DNA of 64,000 nucleotides from Pomphorhynchus laevis (lineage: Eukaryota; Acanthocephala; Palaeacanthocephala; Echinorhynchida; Pomphorhynchidae). Both the position numbers and the translations under genes were made by a program. The stretch is taken from positions 62,001 to 126,000 of the forward strand of contig WNNJ02000980.1 of NCBI GenBank assembly GCA_012934845.2. Direction: 5' to 3'. This document shows, in pieces, positions 53,950-62,955 of this stretch (within the stretch, counting starts at the first letter, position 1; each line of letters starts with the position of its first letter). The notes beneath the pieces were generated by a model that ran no database searches, was not told the DNA's origin, and worked only from the letters and a program-made list of their open reading frames with translations.

Positions 53950-56828
53950 ATGGTTTAGCGTCCGGGTTATTTGGATGTGTAAGGGGTGATAGGAATACTC
54001 CCAGAGGTATGTTGGGGCATTGTGAAATACTCCATGGTAATGTTCGCAGTCTTATATCGAAGATAGATGAACTGAGATATAGAGTTCAGTTAATTCGTCC
54101 TAAATTACTCGCTATCACAGAATCATGGCTATATAGTGATATTATTGATAATGAAGTCTCCATCCCTGGTTATCGGGTTTTCCGCAGTGATCGTAAAAGT
54201 GGAAGAGGTGGAGGTGTTATTCTTTATGTGAGCAACGATGTGAAAGTAACTATTCTTAGCACTTCTTCTTCTAATAAAGTCGAAAGTTTGTGGTGTCGGG
54301 TAAAATTCATGCATACCGCTCCGCTTGTTCTGGGGGTAGTATATCGTTCACCCTTGGCCGCCACAGATAAACTGATTGGGGAAGTAGAACTTTATTCTAA
54401 AGGTACCTCCAATGTTTTAATACTTGGTGACTTGAATATGCCTTCGGTTGATTGGAATTCGTATACGGCTTTTCCTACTTGTGACCATGCTTCCTATGAC
54501 CTTCTGGAGTGTATCATCTATTGTGGTTTAACTCAGCATGTTCAAAATTACACTCGTTTTGCTAGTGACAGTAGATCTCTATTAGATGTATGTTTATCTT
54601 CGAACAGTGAGATTATTAACGCTATCCGTTATGATGCCCCGATCGGTATGTCTGATCATTGCGTATTGATCATTAGGTTAAGGTTTCAAGAAGATACTCG
54701 AGGTCCGCGTGAAAATCAAGTGGTTAATGCTTTCAAAACCAACACAGGTGCAATTAAGTCAATACTTTCAACAGTTACCTGGCCAGATCCCGCTGTTGTT
54801 GGAGTACACGGCGCGTGGAATTACTTTCAGAGAACCTTAGAGTCGCTGCTTATTTTATTCTCTCCACTTAGAAGCAGGACACGTCGAAAAGATTCTCCCT
54901 GGTTCGATTCTGAGTTACGTTCAGCATTGAGGACTCGTAATTTGATCTTCAATCGCTACAAAGTTGGGGAGTGTAGTTATGATGTTTTTAAACAGGCAAG
55001 AAATTTATTCAATTCATTGAAGAGAAAGAAGCGGTGTGCATTTGAGAATGCATTAGCTAACAAGTGTAAATACGATTTAAAGGTCCTTTTTCAGTACCTA
55101 TCAAGCAGGGGAGCTGTTGATTCTTCGATTTGTCACTACTTCTATGACATTTCTGCGAATGACCTAGCTGAAGAGTTTGCGGCACACTATTGCACTTCAG
55201 TAGAGCCCGCAAATGAACATCAAACTTTTTGTATGGAAGCTAGTGTGCTGAACACTTACTCTGACACGTGTCTTGAGTTGGACCTTGACAATTTGATAAC
55301 GCCAGCTAAAGTCTATTCCGAATTACGCCGTCTAAAAGCAAATAATTCAAGAGGTTGTGACTTACTACCTTCTGTTTATCTGCGCAGATTAGCAGGCTCA
55401 ATTTGCGTTCCTCTCTGTGCAATTTTTCGCCAGTCAATCTTGGAAAGATCTCTTCCTAATGTGTGGAAGCAGTCAATTGTTCTTCCCTACTTCAAGAAGG
55501 GAGATCGCTCTTCCGTCGAGAATTATAGGCCGGTGAGCATTACCTGCATTTGCTGTAGAGTGTTGGAGAGGTTTGTGCATCGCTACATGGTTGAGTTTTT
55601 TCGTGTAGGAAAAATTTTAGTCCCTAATCAGCACGGATTTCGGGAGGGTTATTCAACTGTTTCAAATTTGCTTGATGCTCATCTTGATTGGACAGCGAAT
55701 AAGACACATTATATCGATACAGACATTATATTCTTCGACTTTTCTAAAGCTTTTGATAGAGTAGATCATGGTCTACTTCTTCAGAAACTTGTCAATACTG
55801 GACTCCCAAACATAATAGTTGATTGGATTAGAGAATTTCTTCGTGATCGTTGCTTTCGAGTACTTGTCGATTGGTCATTGTCTGTGTCTAGAGAATGTCA
55901 TATTGGAGTACCTCAAGGTTCAGTTTTGGGTCCGCTTTTATTCAGCATTTATGTTAACGATTTGCCTGGGTGCATTCGCTCTCGATCATGTTTGTATGCA
56001 GATGACTTAAAAATATGGCGGCCCATTCATTCATGTGAGGATGTTGATAATTTGCAAACTGACATAGATAATTTGGAGTTGTGGGCGGCGTTAAACAAGC
56101 TTGTGATAAATGTTTCGAAATGCAAACACATGCGTATTATTGGTAATGCTCGCAAGCAACTAACATCAGCTTGTTACACATATAAGGACTGTATTGTGGA
56201 AAGTGTCGATAGTTACAAAGATTTAGGAGTATGGGTTACCTCTAATTTATCAACCAAAAAGCACACTGATCAAGCTTGTGCCAACTCCAATAAAATGATA
56301 GGTATGATTCGACGCGCGTTTGTTCGCGTTAATCCGACTGCTCTTCGGCCTCTGATTTTAGCACATGTATTGAGTAGACTTTTATATGCAGCTCCGGTTG
56401 TATACCCACGTACTGTGCATGAACATAAGAAATCAGAGAGGGTACTTCGCAGGGCAACAAAGCTAGCACCAACGTTGGCGTCGCTGCCTTATGAAGACAG
56501 ACTGAGATCATTAGGACTTGAGACCGTCACATGGACCCGTCGGTACATGGATATGTGCCTTGTTTGGCATTTATTCCAACGTCCTCATCACCCTCTTCGG
56601 AGTAGGGTTCAACTACGTTGTTCAAATGTTCTTCGCGGTCATTCTTTAACTATTCGAAGAAACAGAGTACAGAAATTGGGCGCGATGCAATTTGATAGAA
56701 GAATTGTTGAGCTGTGGAACAACCTTGATGCAGACACCGTTGGATGCAGTTCACTTAGTGCTTTTAAAAGAAGACTACGAATGGATCAAGCAATGTTTCG
56801 TGTTGCATTTCCTTATTTTAAAAACTAA
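53862..56828 (+). CDS. LINE-C ORF2: AP endonuclease and reverse transcriptase, intact
   Basis: A 988-codon uninterrupted frame. The first ATG is at 54009; translation may instead enter from ORF1, which overlaps it in the -1 frame. Endonuclease: LHGNVRSL, ITESWLYSD, RGGGVILYV, VLGVVYRSP, LILGDLNMPSVDW, SDHCVLI (to about residue 265). RT: ENYRPVSITCICCRVLER, FFDFSKAFDRVDHGLLLQKL, GVPQGSVLGPLLFSIYVNDL and catalytic YADD at 712-715. The C-terminal block IVELWNNLDADTVGCSSL ends the protein. CR1/Jockey type and the only LINE here with all domains open, so possibly competent. Confidence 0.9.
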   Translation: MAELEPTSHVASRAFCNRNGLVYSAYQSLNGLASGLFGCVRGDRNTPRGMLGHCEILHGNVRSLISKIDELRYRVQLIRPKLLAITESWLYSDIIDNEVSIPGYRVFRSDRKSGRGGGVILYVSNDVKVTILSTSSSNKVESLWCRVKFMHTAPLVLGVVYRSPLAATDKLIGEVELYSKGTSNVLILGDLNMPSVDWNSYTAFPTCDHASYDLLECIIYCGLTQHVQNYTRFASDSRSLLDVCLSSNSEIINAIRYDAPIGMSDHCVLIIRLRFQEDTRGPRENQVVNAFKTNTGAIKSILSTVTWPDPAVVGVHGAWNYFQRTLESLLILFSPLRSRTRRKDSPWFDSELRSALRTRNLIFNRYKVGECSYDVFKQARNLFNSLKRKKRCAFENALANKCKYDLKVLFQYLSSRGAVDSSICHYFYDISANDLAEEFAAHYCTSVEPANEHQTFCMEASVLNTYSDTCLELDLDNLITPAKVYSELRRLKANNSRGCDLLPSVYLRRLAGSICVPLCAIFRQSILERSLPNVWKQSIVLPYFKKGDRSSVENYRPVSITCICCRVLERFVHRYMVEFFRVGKILVPNQHGFREGYSTVSNLLDAHLDWTANKTHYIDTDIIFFDFSKAFDRVDHGLLLQKLVNTGLPNIIVDWIREFLRDRCFRVLVDWSLSVSRECHIGVPQGSVLGPLLFSIYVNDLPGCIRSRSCLYADDLKIWRPIHSCEDVDNLQTDIDNLELWAALNKLVINVSKCKHMRIIGNARKQLTSACYTYKDCIVESVDSYKDLGVWVTSNLSTKKHTDQACANSNKMIGMIRRAFVRVNPTALRPLILAHVLSRLLYAAPVVYPRTVHEHKKSERVLRRATKLAPTLASLPYEDRLRSLGLETVTWTRRYMDMCLVWHLFQRPHHPLRSRVQLRCSNVLRGHSLTIRRNRVQKLGAMQFDRRIVELWNNLDADTVGCSSLSAFKRRLRMDQAMFRVAFPYFKN

Positions 56829-56905
56829 TTAATTTATTTACGAACTTATTGTGAGCCAGCTATTTGAGCTAATGCTCGTATGTTGTTGAATGTATAATAA
56901 TAATA
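56829..56905 (+). promoter_or_regulatory. LINE-C 3' tail
   Basis: A hairpin (AGCT-ATTTG-AGCT inside GAGC/GCTC) is followed by a TAATAATAATAA microsatellite. The same sequence occurs inverted at about 57163-57235. Confidence 0.6.
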
Positions 56906-56929
56906 ATAATTATATAAGATTTTATATTT

Positions 56930-57162
56930 ATAAAATTAAAATTTAAAATAAAAATCATTTTTATGAATTGTCTAATAAATAACATATTTTGTATCAGAAT
57001 AAGGATTAGAGGTCATCAGGAGGAACTGCTATGCGATCATGTTTCGGCCCCTAACTCCTCTAAGGACGTATACATATGACCCAACATAGCATCAGGCCAA
57101 ATACGTGTTAAGGACGTATTTCCTGTGATGAAATTTGATTATCTAGTATCTTATTATTATAC
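56930..57162 (-). mobile_element. Penelope-like tail, second copy
   Basis: The reverse complement matches 1974-2175, keeping the crossing helices. It has an 18-base insertion after TTGGGT. No RT is attached. It lies between the two inverted LINE-C tails, in their TAA microsatellites. Confidence 0.7.
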
Positions 57163-57543
57163 ATTCAACAACATACGAGCATTAGCTCAAATAGCTGGCT
57201 CACAATAAGTTCGTAAATAAATTAATTAGTTATTAAAATAAGGAAATGCAACACGAAACATTGCTTGATCCATTCGTAGTCTTCTTTTAAAAGTATTAAG
57301 TGAACTGCATCCAACGGTGTCTGCATCAAGGTTATTCCAAAGCTCAACAGTTCTTCTATCAAATTGATCGCGCCCAATTTCTGTACTCTGTTTCTTCGAT
57401 TAGTTAAAGAATGACTGCGAAGAACATTTGAACTACGTAGTTGAACCCTACTCCGAAGAGGGTGATGATGAAGTTGGAATAAATGCCAAACAAGGCACAT
57501 ATCCATGTACCGACGGGTCCATGTGACGGTCTCAAGTCCTAAT
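57163..57543 (-). pseudogene. LINE-C (-) 3' end
   Basis: Continuation of the minus-strand LINE-C copy: RRYMDMCLVWHLFQ, RSRVQLRSSNVLRSHSLT. A one-base deletion near 57370 breaks the last 40 codons. Separated from the next piece by the LINE-B insertion. Confidence 0.85.
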
Positions 57544-58767
57544 AAAAAAAAGGATTTATTTTAACGTAGCAAATGCGTGCCAGCGCACGCTTACATGACC
57601 ACAACAAAACAAAACTGTGAATCAGGTGTCGAGAAGGTGTGAACGGAGGAGGTGTTTGAATGTGATAAAGGAAGGGGCGCGGCGGACGTCGAGAGGGTGT
57701 TGATTCCAGGCGAGTGAGGCGGCGACGAGGACGGATTGGAGACCGTAGTTGTTGGAGTAATTAGGAACGTGGAGTAAGAGGGTATGACAGGAACGAAGCG
57801 ATAGCGAGGTGGGGCGAGTATCGTCTAAGAAAGGAAGGTTGATGAACGATGGGGAGCCGACAGCGATGAGACGAAAAGTAACGAGAAGGCGGAGTTTGAT
57901 GCGGATGTGGATGGTGGGCCAGGAGAGTTGGGCAAAATATGTGGATGTGTGGTCGAAGCGACGGAGACGAAAGAGCACTCGAACGGTGGTGTTGATTATT
58001 CGTTGTAGGGGTAGGATGATGGATTTTGGAGAATTGGCGAAAAGGCTAAGGCAGTAATCGATTTTAGGGAAAAGAAGCGATGAAAGAAGAGACATACAAG
58101 AACGGAAGTCGATAAGGGGGCGGATACGGCGGATGTCACGGAGAATTAAGTTAGACGAGCGGACCTTGTCACGGACGAAGGGTTTAAGGGAAAGGTGATC
58201 ATTGAAATGGAAGCCTAATAAAGTGAGATTGTGGACTATGGGGATGATCGATGAGGCAAAATATACAATGGGAGGAGATATGTTTGGTTTACGGGGTAGG
58301 ATCCACATTATTTTAGACTTGTCGGTGTTTAGAACGAGATGGAGATTGGAGAGACGTTTGTAGATAGAAGAAATACAGTTGGAGGCAGAAATGCCGATAT
58401 CGTGTATGCGATGTGCGGGTGCATGAGCATAGATTAGAATGTCATCGGCGTATTGCATGACTTTAAAGGAGTAAGGTTTGAGAAACGTAGAGAGATCGTC
58501 AAGCAGAAGAGAGAAAAGCAGGGGATGTAGGACTGAACCTTGTGGGACCCCGCAAAAAATAGGGATGGGAGGATGATGAATTAGAACAGACGCGAAAGGA
58601 ACGGTCGGATAGATATGAGGCGAACCATGCTACGGAGGATGAAGAAAAGCCGTAATCATAACGAAGGCGAGAAAGGAGGACGGAGTGGTTGACAATGTCG
58701 AATGCGAAGGAGACGTCGAGGGAGATCACCTCTCCTGTCTCAGTCTGCCTCCTCAGACAGACTGAGA
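57544..58767 (-). mobile_element. LINE-B (-), 5'-truncated, inserted in LINE-C with target duplication
   Basis: Contains the tail hairpin (57575-57590), ORF2 C-terminal frame 58458-57622 (MQYADDILIYAHAPAHRIHD to HLLRSHLLDT) and part of the RT above it. CTAAT flanks both ends (57539-57543 and 58768-58772), matching one CTAAT in the intact LINE-C. The 5' junction has extra fold-back sequence (58737-58768). Truncation and target duplication are typical of target-primed reverse transcription. Confidence 0.85.
57622..58458 (-). CDS. LINE-B (-) ORF2 C-terminal part
   Basis: A 278-codon open stretch from MQYADD, the catalytic block, through FLG-type LLGFHFNDHLSLKPFVRDKV and LPLQRIINTTVRVLFRLRRF to the C-terminus. 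It is truncated upstream, so no functional protein is expected. Confidence 0.75.
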   Translation of the reverse strand: MQYADDILIYAHAPAHRIHDIGISASNCISSIYKRLSNLHLVLNTDKSKIMWILPRKPNISPPIVYFASSIIPIVHNLTLLGFHFNDHLSLKPFVRDKVRSSNLILRDIRRIRPLIDFRSCMSLLSSLLFPKIDYCLSLFANSPKSIILPLQRIINTTVRVLFRLRRFDHTSTYFAQLSWPTIHIRIKLRLLVTFRLIAVGSPSFINLPFLDDTRPTSLSLRSCHTLLLHVPNYSNNYGLQSVLVAASLAWNQHPLDVRRAPSFITFKHLLRSHLLDT

Positions 58768-58772
58768 CTAAT

Positions 58773-59220
58773 GATCTCAGTCTGTCTTCATAAGGCAGCG
58801 ACGCCAACGTTGGTGCTAGCTATTGTTGCCCTTCGAAGTATCCTCTCTGATTTCTTATGTTCATGCACAGTACGTTGGTATACAACCGGAGATGCATATA
58901 AAAGTCTACTAAATACATGTGCTAAAATCAGAGGCCGAAGAGCAGTCGGATTAACGCGATCAAACGGTCGTCGAATCATACCTATCATTTTATTGGAGTT
59001 GGCACAAGCTTGATCAGTGTGCTTTTTAGTTGATAAATTAGAGGTAACTCATACTCCTAAATCTTTGTAACTATCAACACTTTCCACAATACATCCCTTT
59101 TATTTGTAACAAGTTGATGGTAGTTGCTTGCGAGCATTACTAATAATACGCATGTGTTTGCATTTCGAAACATTTATGACAAGCTTGTTAGACGCCGCCC
59201 ACAAGTCCACATTATCTATG
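58773..59220 (-). pseudogene. LINE-C (-), middle piece
   Basis: Reads MIGMIRRPFDRVNPTALRPL and LILAHVFSRLLYASPVVYQR, matching LINE-C ORF2 residues of about 810-870. It lies between the LINE-B and Gypsy insertions. Confidence 0.85.
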
Positions 59221-59291
59221 TGTACTGATATTTATATGTTATGTTTTCAGATGTTCGCATAAAGCCTTTTGTTGTTGTTCGCCTCGGTTCA
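59221..59291 (+). repeat. 5' LTR
   Basis: TGTACTGATATTTATATG starts it. A TATA-like TTTATATG at about 59231 precedes ATGTTCGCATAAA at 59251, the sequence complementary to the presumed primer site. If transcription starts at 59251, U3 is only 30 bases. Confidence 0.9.
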
Positions 59292-59292
59292 A

Positions 59293-59305
59293 TTTATGCG
59301 AACAT
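59293..59305 (+). promoter_or_regulatory. Predicted self-priming site
   Basis: TTTATGCGAACAT, one base inside the LTR, is the exact reverse complement of ATGTTCGCATAAA at 59251-59263 in the LTR. Normal primer sites start TGG and match a tRNA 3' end; none is present here. In Tf1 of fission yeast the mRNA 5' end folds onto such a site and primes minus-strand synthesis. Confidence 0.7.
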
Positions 59306-60904
59306 TGTGAATGGACAAGCTACTCAAACCAGCGATCCTAGATGCTTTAACCGATGGGATTGATTCGGCAAAAGTTTGGCGTCATTGGCTACAAAGATTC
59401 AATGCGTTTGTACGAGTTCTTGAAGATGTCACAAACCAACAAAAGCTTGATCTTCTGATCAACCACATCTCTCCAATCCTTTATGATATCATCGAAGGAG
59501 TCGATGATTATGATATCGCGATCGATACGTTAAGTAGAAGTTTCATAAAGGACAGGAGAGATGTATATGCAAGACATTAGCTGCATAATTTGAAGCAAGC
59601 CGAAAACCAGACAATCGACCAGTTCATTCAAACGACAGAATCCGTTGCCCGTCAAATCAAGTTCAAAGATGTAACTTCACGAGAACATCGAGATTCTTTG
59701 TTGTTGGATACTTTTGTCGCTGGAATTATTTCCACATCTATCAGAGAACGTCTACTTGAAACCGTCGATCTTAACAAAGAGAGTGCTTAACGGATCGCTC
59801 GATCAATCGAGTTGGCACAGGCTGAAGCACCGGAATTCCGGTTATCTTCACGGGATATCACTCAATCTGAAAATATGAAATCTATGATTAACTATGCTAA
59901 TCCACCGCAGTTGACAAATTTACCCAGAGATGATTCGGAAACACAACAAGAATGTTCCGCAATCAAAAGTCAAGAGCGATGCTACTTTTGCGGTCGAAAC
60001 CGCCACGTGCGGAGTAACTGTCCTGCTCGCAACGCTACCTGTCATACGTGCAGCAAGAAAGGACACTTTTCTAACATGTGCCGTTCAAGAAATTCTGGTA
60101 CGTCTGCGTCTTTATATTCAATAAGCACAACAAACGCGTCATCATCAAACTTAATCCAGCCCACTATAAGTTTGAATAATATCTCAGTAAGCGGGATGAT
60201 CGATTCTGGAAGTTCATTTAATATTGTCAGAAGTGATGTCGCTACAAAGTGCAAGCTTGTGAGAAAATCCACAAATTTAAAAGTTTCTCTCGCTGCATCT
60301 GAATTTTCCTGTGAGTTAAGACATTGTACATTCGCCGATGTTGTTTTAAACAATCGTTTCTATCGAAATGTAAAATTATTCATTCTCCCCACCCTAGTAA
60401 CAGATGTGATCCTCGGTGTACCCTTTCTTCGTCAACACTCGACGGTGACTATAGAATTCAACGGAGTAGAACATCCTTTGGTCGTTGTTGCAGGTGTTGG
60501 GGAAATGAAAGTTGAAGCCCCGTCTCTATTTCAATTCCTAGACAAAGCGGTAAAACCTGTTGCAATTCCATCTCGTCGAAGAACTCCAGAAGATAACTGT
60601 TTTATCGCAGCCGAGGTAAAACGCCTATTAGATTCCAGTATCATCGAGAATAGCACGTCTCCGTGGCGTGCACAAGTTGTCCTGGTTAAAAATCCTGGTC
60701 GCGAAGTGCGAATGGTAATAGATTACAGTTTGACGGTGAATCGATTCACTCATCTTGACGGCTTCCCTCTTCCCAGGATTGACGAATTCATTGATAAGCT
60801 ATCTCCATTCAAAAGTTTCAGTCGATTAGACCTAAAGAATGCTTATCATCAGGTTCCCATTCAGGAGAATGAGAGGCATTACACTGCATTTGAAGCTAAT
60901 GGTC

Positions 60905-60920
60905 GTTTATCTACGTACGT
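60905..60920 (+). other. Deletion junction in Gypsy RT
   Basis: TAFEANGRL runs directly into STYVYLDD. Family members have about 35-40 residues between these, including the FG-TN(G/A) motif B. The loss is in frame and should abolish RT activity. Confidence 0.75.
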
Positions 60921-62871
60921 TTATTTGGATGATGTTATTATCGGCGGTGAAACAAAGGAACTTCACCAAAGGAATCTTGATCGCTTCTTAGAAGTTGCTA
61001 AGAAATATAATATCACTTTAAATACGTCAAAATGTATTTTCAGAGTCTCTAAGGTATGTTTTCTTGGCTACCAGATAGATAACGGTTGCATTTCACCTGA
61101 CCCTGATCGTGTCAAACCCTTATTGGAAATGCCTGAGCCAAAATCATTAGTCGAACTTAAACGTATTATAGGAATGTTCGTACACTATTCTCGATGGATA
61201 AAGAATTTTTCAAATGTCGTTCGACCTTTAGCACAAACTGTATCTTTTCCGCTGTCTCTTCATGCAAAAGAATCATTTGCAAGTCTGAAACACAGCCTTG
61301 CATCAACTACATTGTCTAAAGTAGATTTCTCAGTCCCATTCGTGGTCGAGACAGACGCATCTGCCTTTGCGATCGGTGCTACTTTGTCTCAAAATTTTAA
61401 ACCAGTCGCATTCTTCTCACGTACTCTGGATAAGAACGCAATGAAATATGCAGCTGTTGAGAAAGAGGCACTAGCCATAGTAGAATCTATAAGATACTGG
61501 CGTCACTATTTATCCTGTAGACATTTCACCGTTCTGACGGATCAACAATCCGTGGCATTTTTGTTCTCAAATAAACATTACAGTAAGATCAAATATGACA
61601 AAATCAATCGTTGGAGAATAGAATTGTCCGAATATTAGTTCGACGTGTCATATCGATGCGGCAAAGAAAATCAGGTAGCTGACGCTATGTCTCGAATTGC
61701 TTTAGGATCAGTCACGAGTGATTTAAAAGAACTCGAAAGGATGCATGATCATTTGTGTCACCGTGGGGTAACAAGGATGTGGCACTATGTACGTCATCGA
61801 AATTTTCCGTATTCTATAGAAGATGTTAGAAAAGTCATCAAAGGTTGTCCTAGCTGCAACGAATTGAAACCTCACTTTTATAAACCCCCTCGAAGTACCT
61901 TGATTAAAGCCAGTAAACCATGGGAGCGTTTGTCCTTAGATTTTAAAGGCCCGCTGCCCAGCTCGAGTAAGAAAAGATATATTTTATCTATAGTAGATGA
62001 ATATAGCCGATTTCCCTTTGGGTTTCCCTGTGCTGACACCAGTTCTCGATCGGTAATTCAGTGTCTTGAGTCGTTGTTCGCATTATTTGGCACGCCTGAG
62101 AATATCCATACCGATCGGGGTACTTCTTTCACGTCAGTAGAGTTCCGTAAATATTTATTGACATTGGGAATCACGCTATCATATTCCACTCCCTACCATC
62201 CTACCTCAAATGGCCAGATTGAGCGCTATAACGGGTTGATATGGAACGCGATACGGTTGTATCATCATAATAATAAGATTCCAATCGAACGGTGGGAAAC
62301 AACACTTCCAAAGGCACTTCATTCGATCAGATCTCTTTTATGCACTTCGACTAATGAAACGCCTCATGAACGTATATTCAAATTCAATCGCAGATCAGCT
62401 AAGGGAGTCAGCTTACCTGAGTGGTTAATCAATCCTGGACCTATCTTTGTAAAGAATTTCAACCGTATTAGTAAAAACGATCCATTTGTAGATCCCGCAG
62501 AGCTTATTCATGCCAACGAGAACTACGCTCTAGTTCGATACCCTAATGGAAAAGAGACTCACATTTCAACTCAATATCTAGCTCCCAATAACTGTAATCA
62601 AAATGTATTCGAAGAATCCAACATATCTCAAAATTGCCAGATGGACGATTCACCCCCTGCAATGTTTACTCCGGATATCCACAATTTACAAACAGAGGTG
62701 GATTCAAATAACAGTGCTACAAGCTCAGCGTCACATATACCTAATGAGAATTATGATCTGAATAAAGTTCACGATTGTCAAGAGCAACAAGTAGATCTAC
62801 AGCAGATCCCGTCAATGGAATTTCGACGATCGACACGTATGCGTCGATCACCGAACTATTTGTCTGATTAT

Positions 62872-62884
62872 ATCGTTGGGAGAA
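62872..62884 (+). promoter_or_regulatory. Polypurine tract
   Basis: GGGAGAA directly precedes the 3' LTR and overlaps the last gag-pol codons (GRMY, stop). It would prime plus-strand synthesis. Confidence 0.55.
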
Positions 62885-62955
62885 TGTACTGATATTTATA
62901 TGTTATGTTTTCAGATGTTCGCATAAAGCCTTTTGTTGTTGTTCGCCTCGGTTCA
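62885..62955 (+). repeat. 3' LTR
   Basis: Identical to the 5' LTR over all 71 bases. It supplies the gag-pol stop codon (TGA at 62890-62892). Confidence 0.9.

Larger units (their letters stand above)
59312..62892 (+). pseudogene. Gypsy gag-pol polyprotein, three in-frame stops
   Basis: One frame from ATG to TGA (whose last codons lie in the 3' LTR), interrupted by TAG at 59578, TAA at 59788 and TAG at 61636. Gag: WRHWLQRFNAFVRVLEDVTN, then two CCHC knuckles, CYFCGRNRHVRSNC and CHTCSKKGHFSNMC (59980-60081). Protease: MIDSGSSFNIV (about 60199). RT: LKNAYHQVPIQ, TAFEANGRL, then YVYLDDVIIGG (60919). RNase H: ETDASAFAIGATL. Integrase: HH-CC zinc region (HDHLCH, CPSC), catalytic LDFKG, TDRGTSF and GQIERYN. 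Gag and pol share one frame, without a frameshift site. Confidence 0.9.
59221..62955 (+). mobile_element. Gypsy-type LTR retrotransposon with 71-bp LTRs, inserted in LINE-C (-)
   Basis: Two identical 71-bp LTRs (59221-59291, 62885-62955) begin TG and end CA. The flanks CTATG and CTTTG correspond to one CTATG in the intact LINE-C, a 5-bp target duplication with one later change. Between them lies a single gag-pol frame with zinc knuckles, protease, RT, RNase H and integrase. LTRs this short are characteristic of the Mag clade; placement there is inference. The frame has three in-frame stops and an internal RT deletion, so the copy is defective. Confidence 0.92.

Noticed and set aside
59578-61638. 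Stop-codon reassignment (TAA/TAG read as Gln) suggested by the Gypsy frame
   Set aside because: Frataxin and the hnRNP K-like gene end in TAA where homologues end, so the standard code holds.
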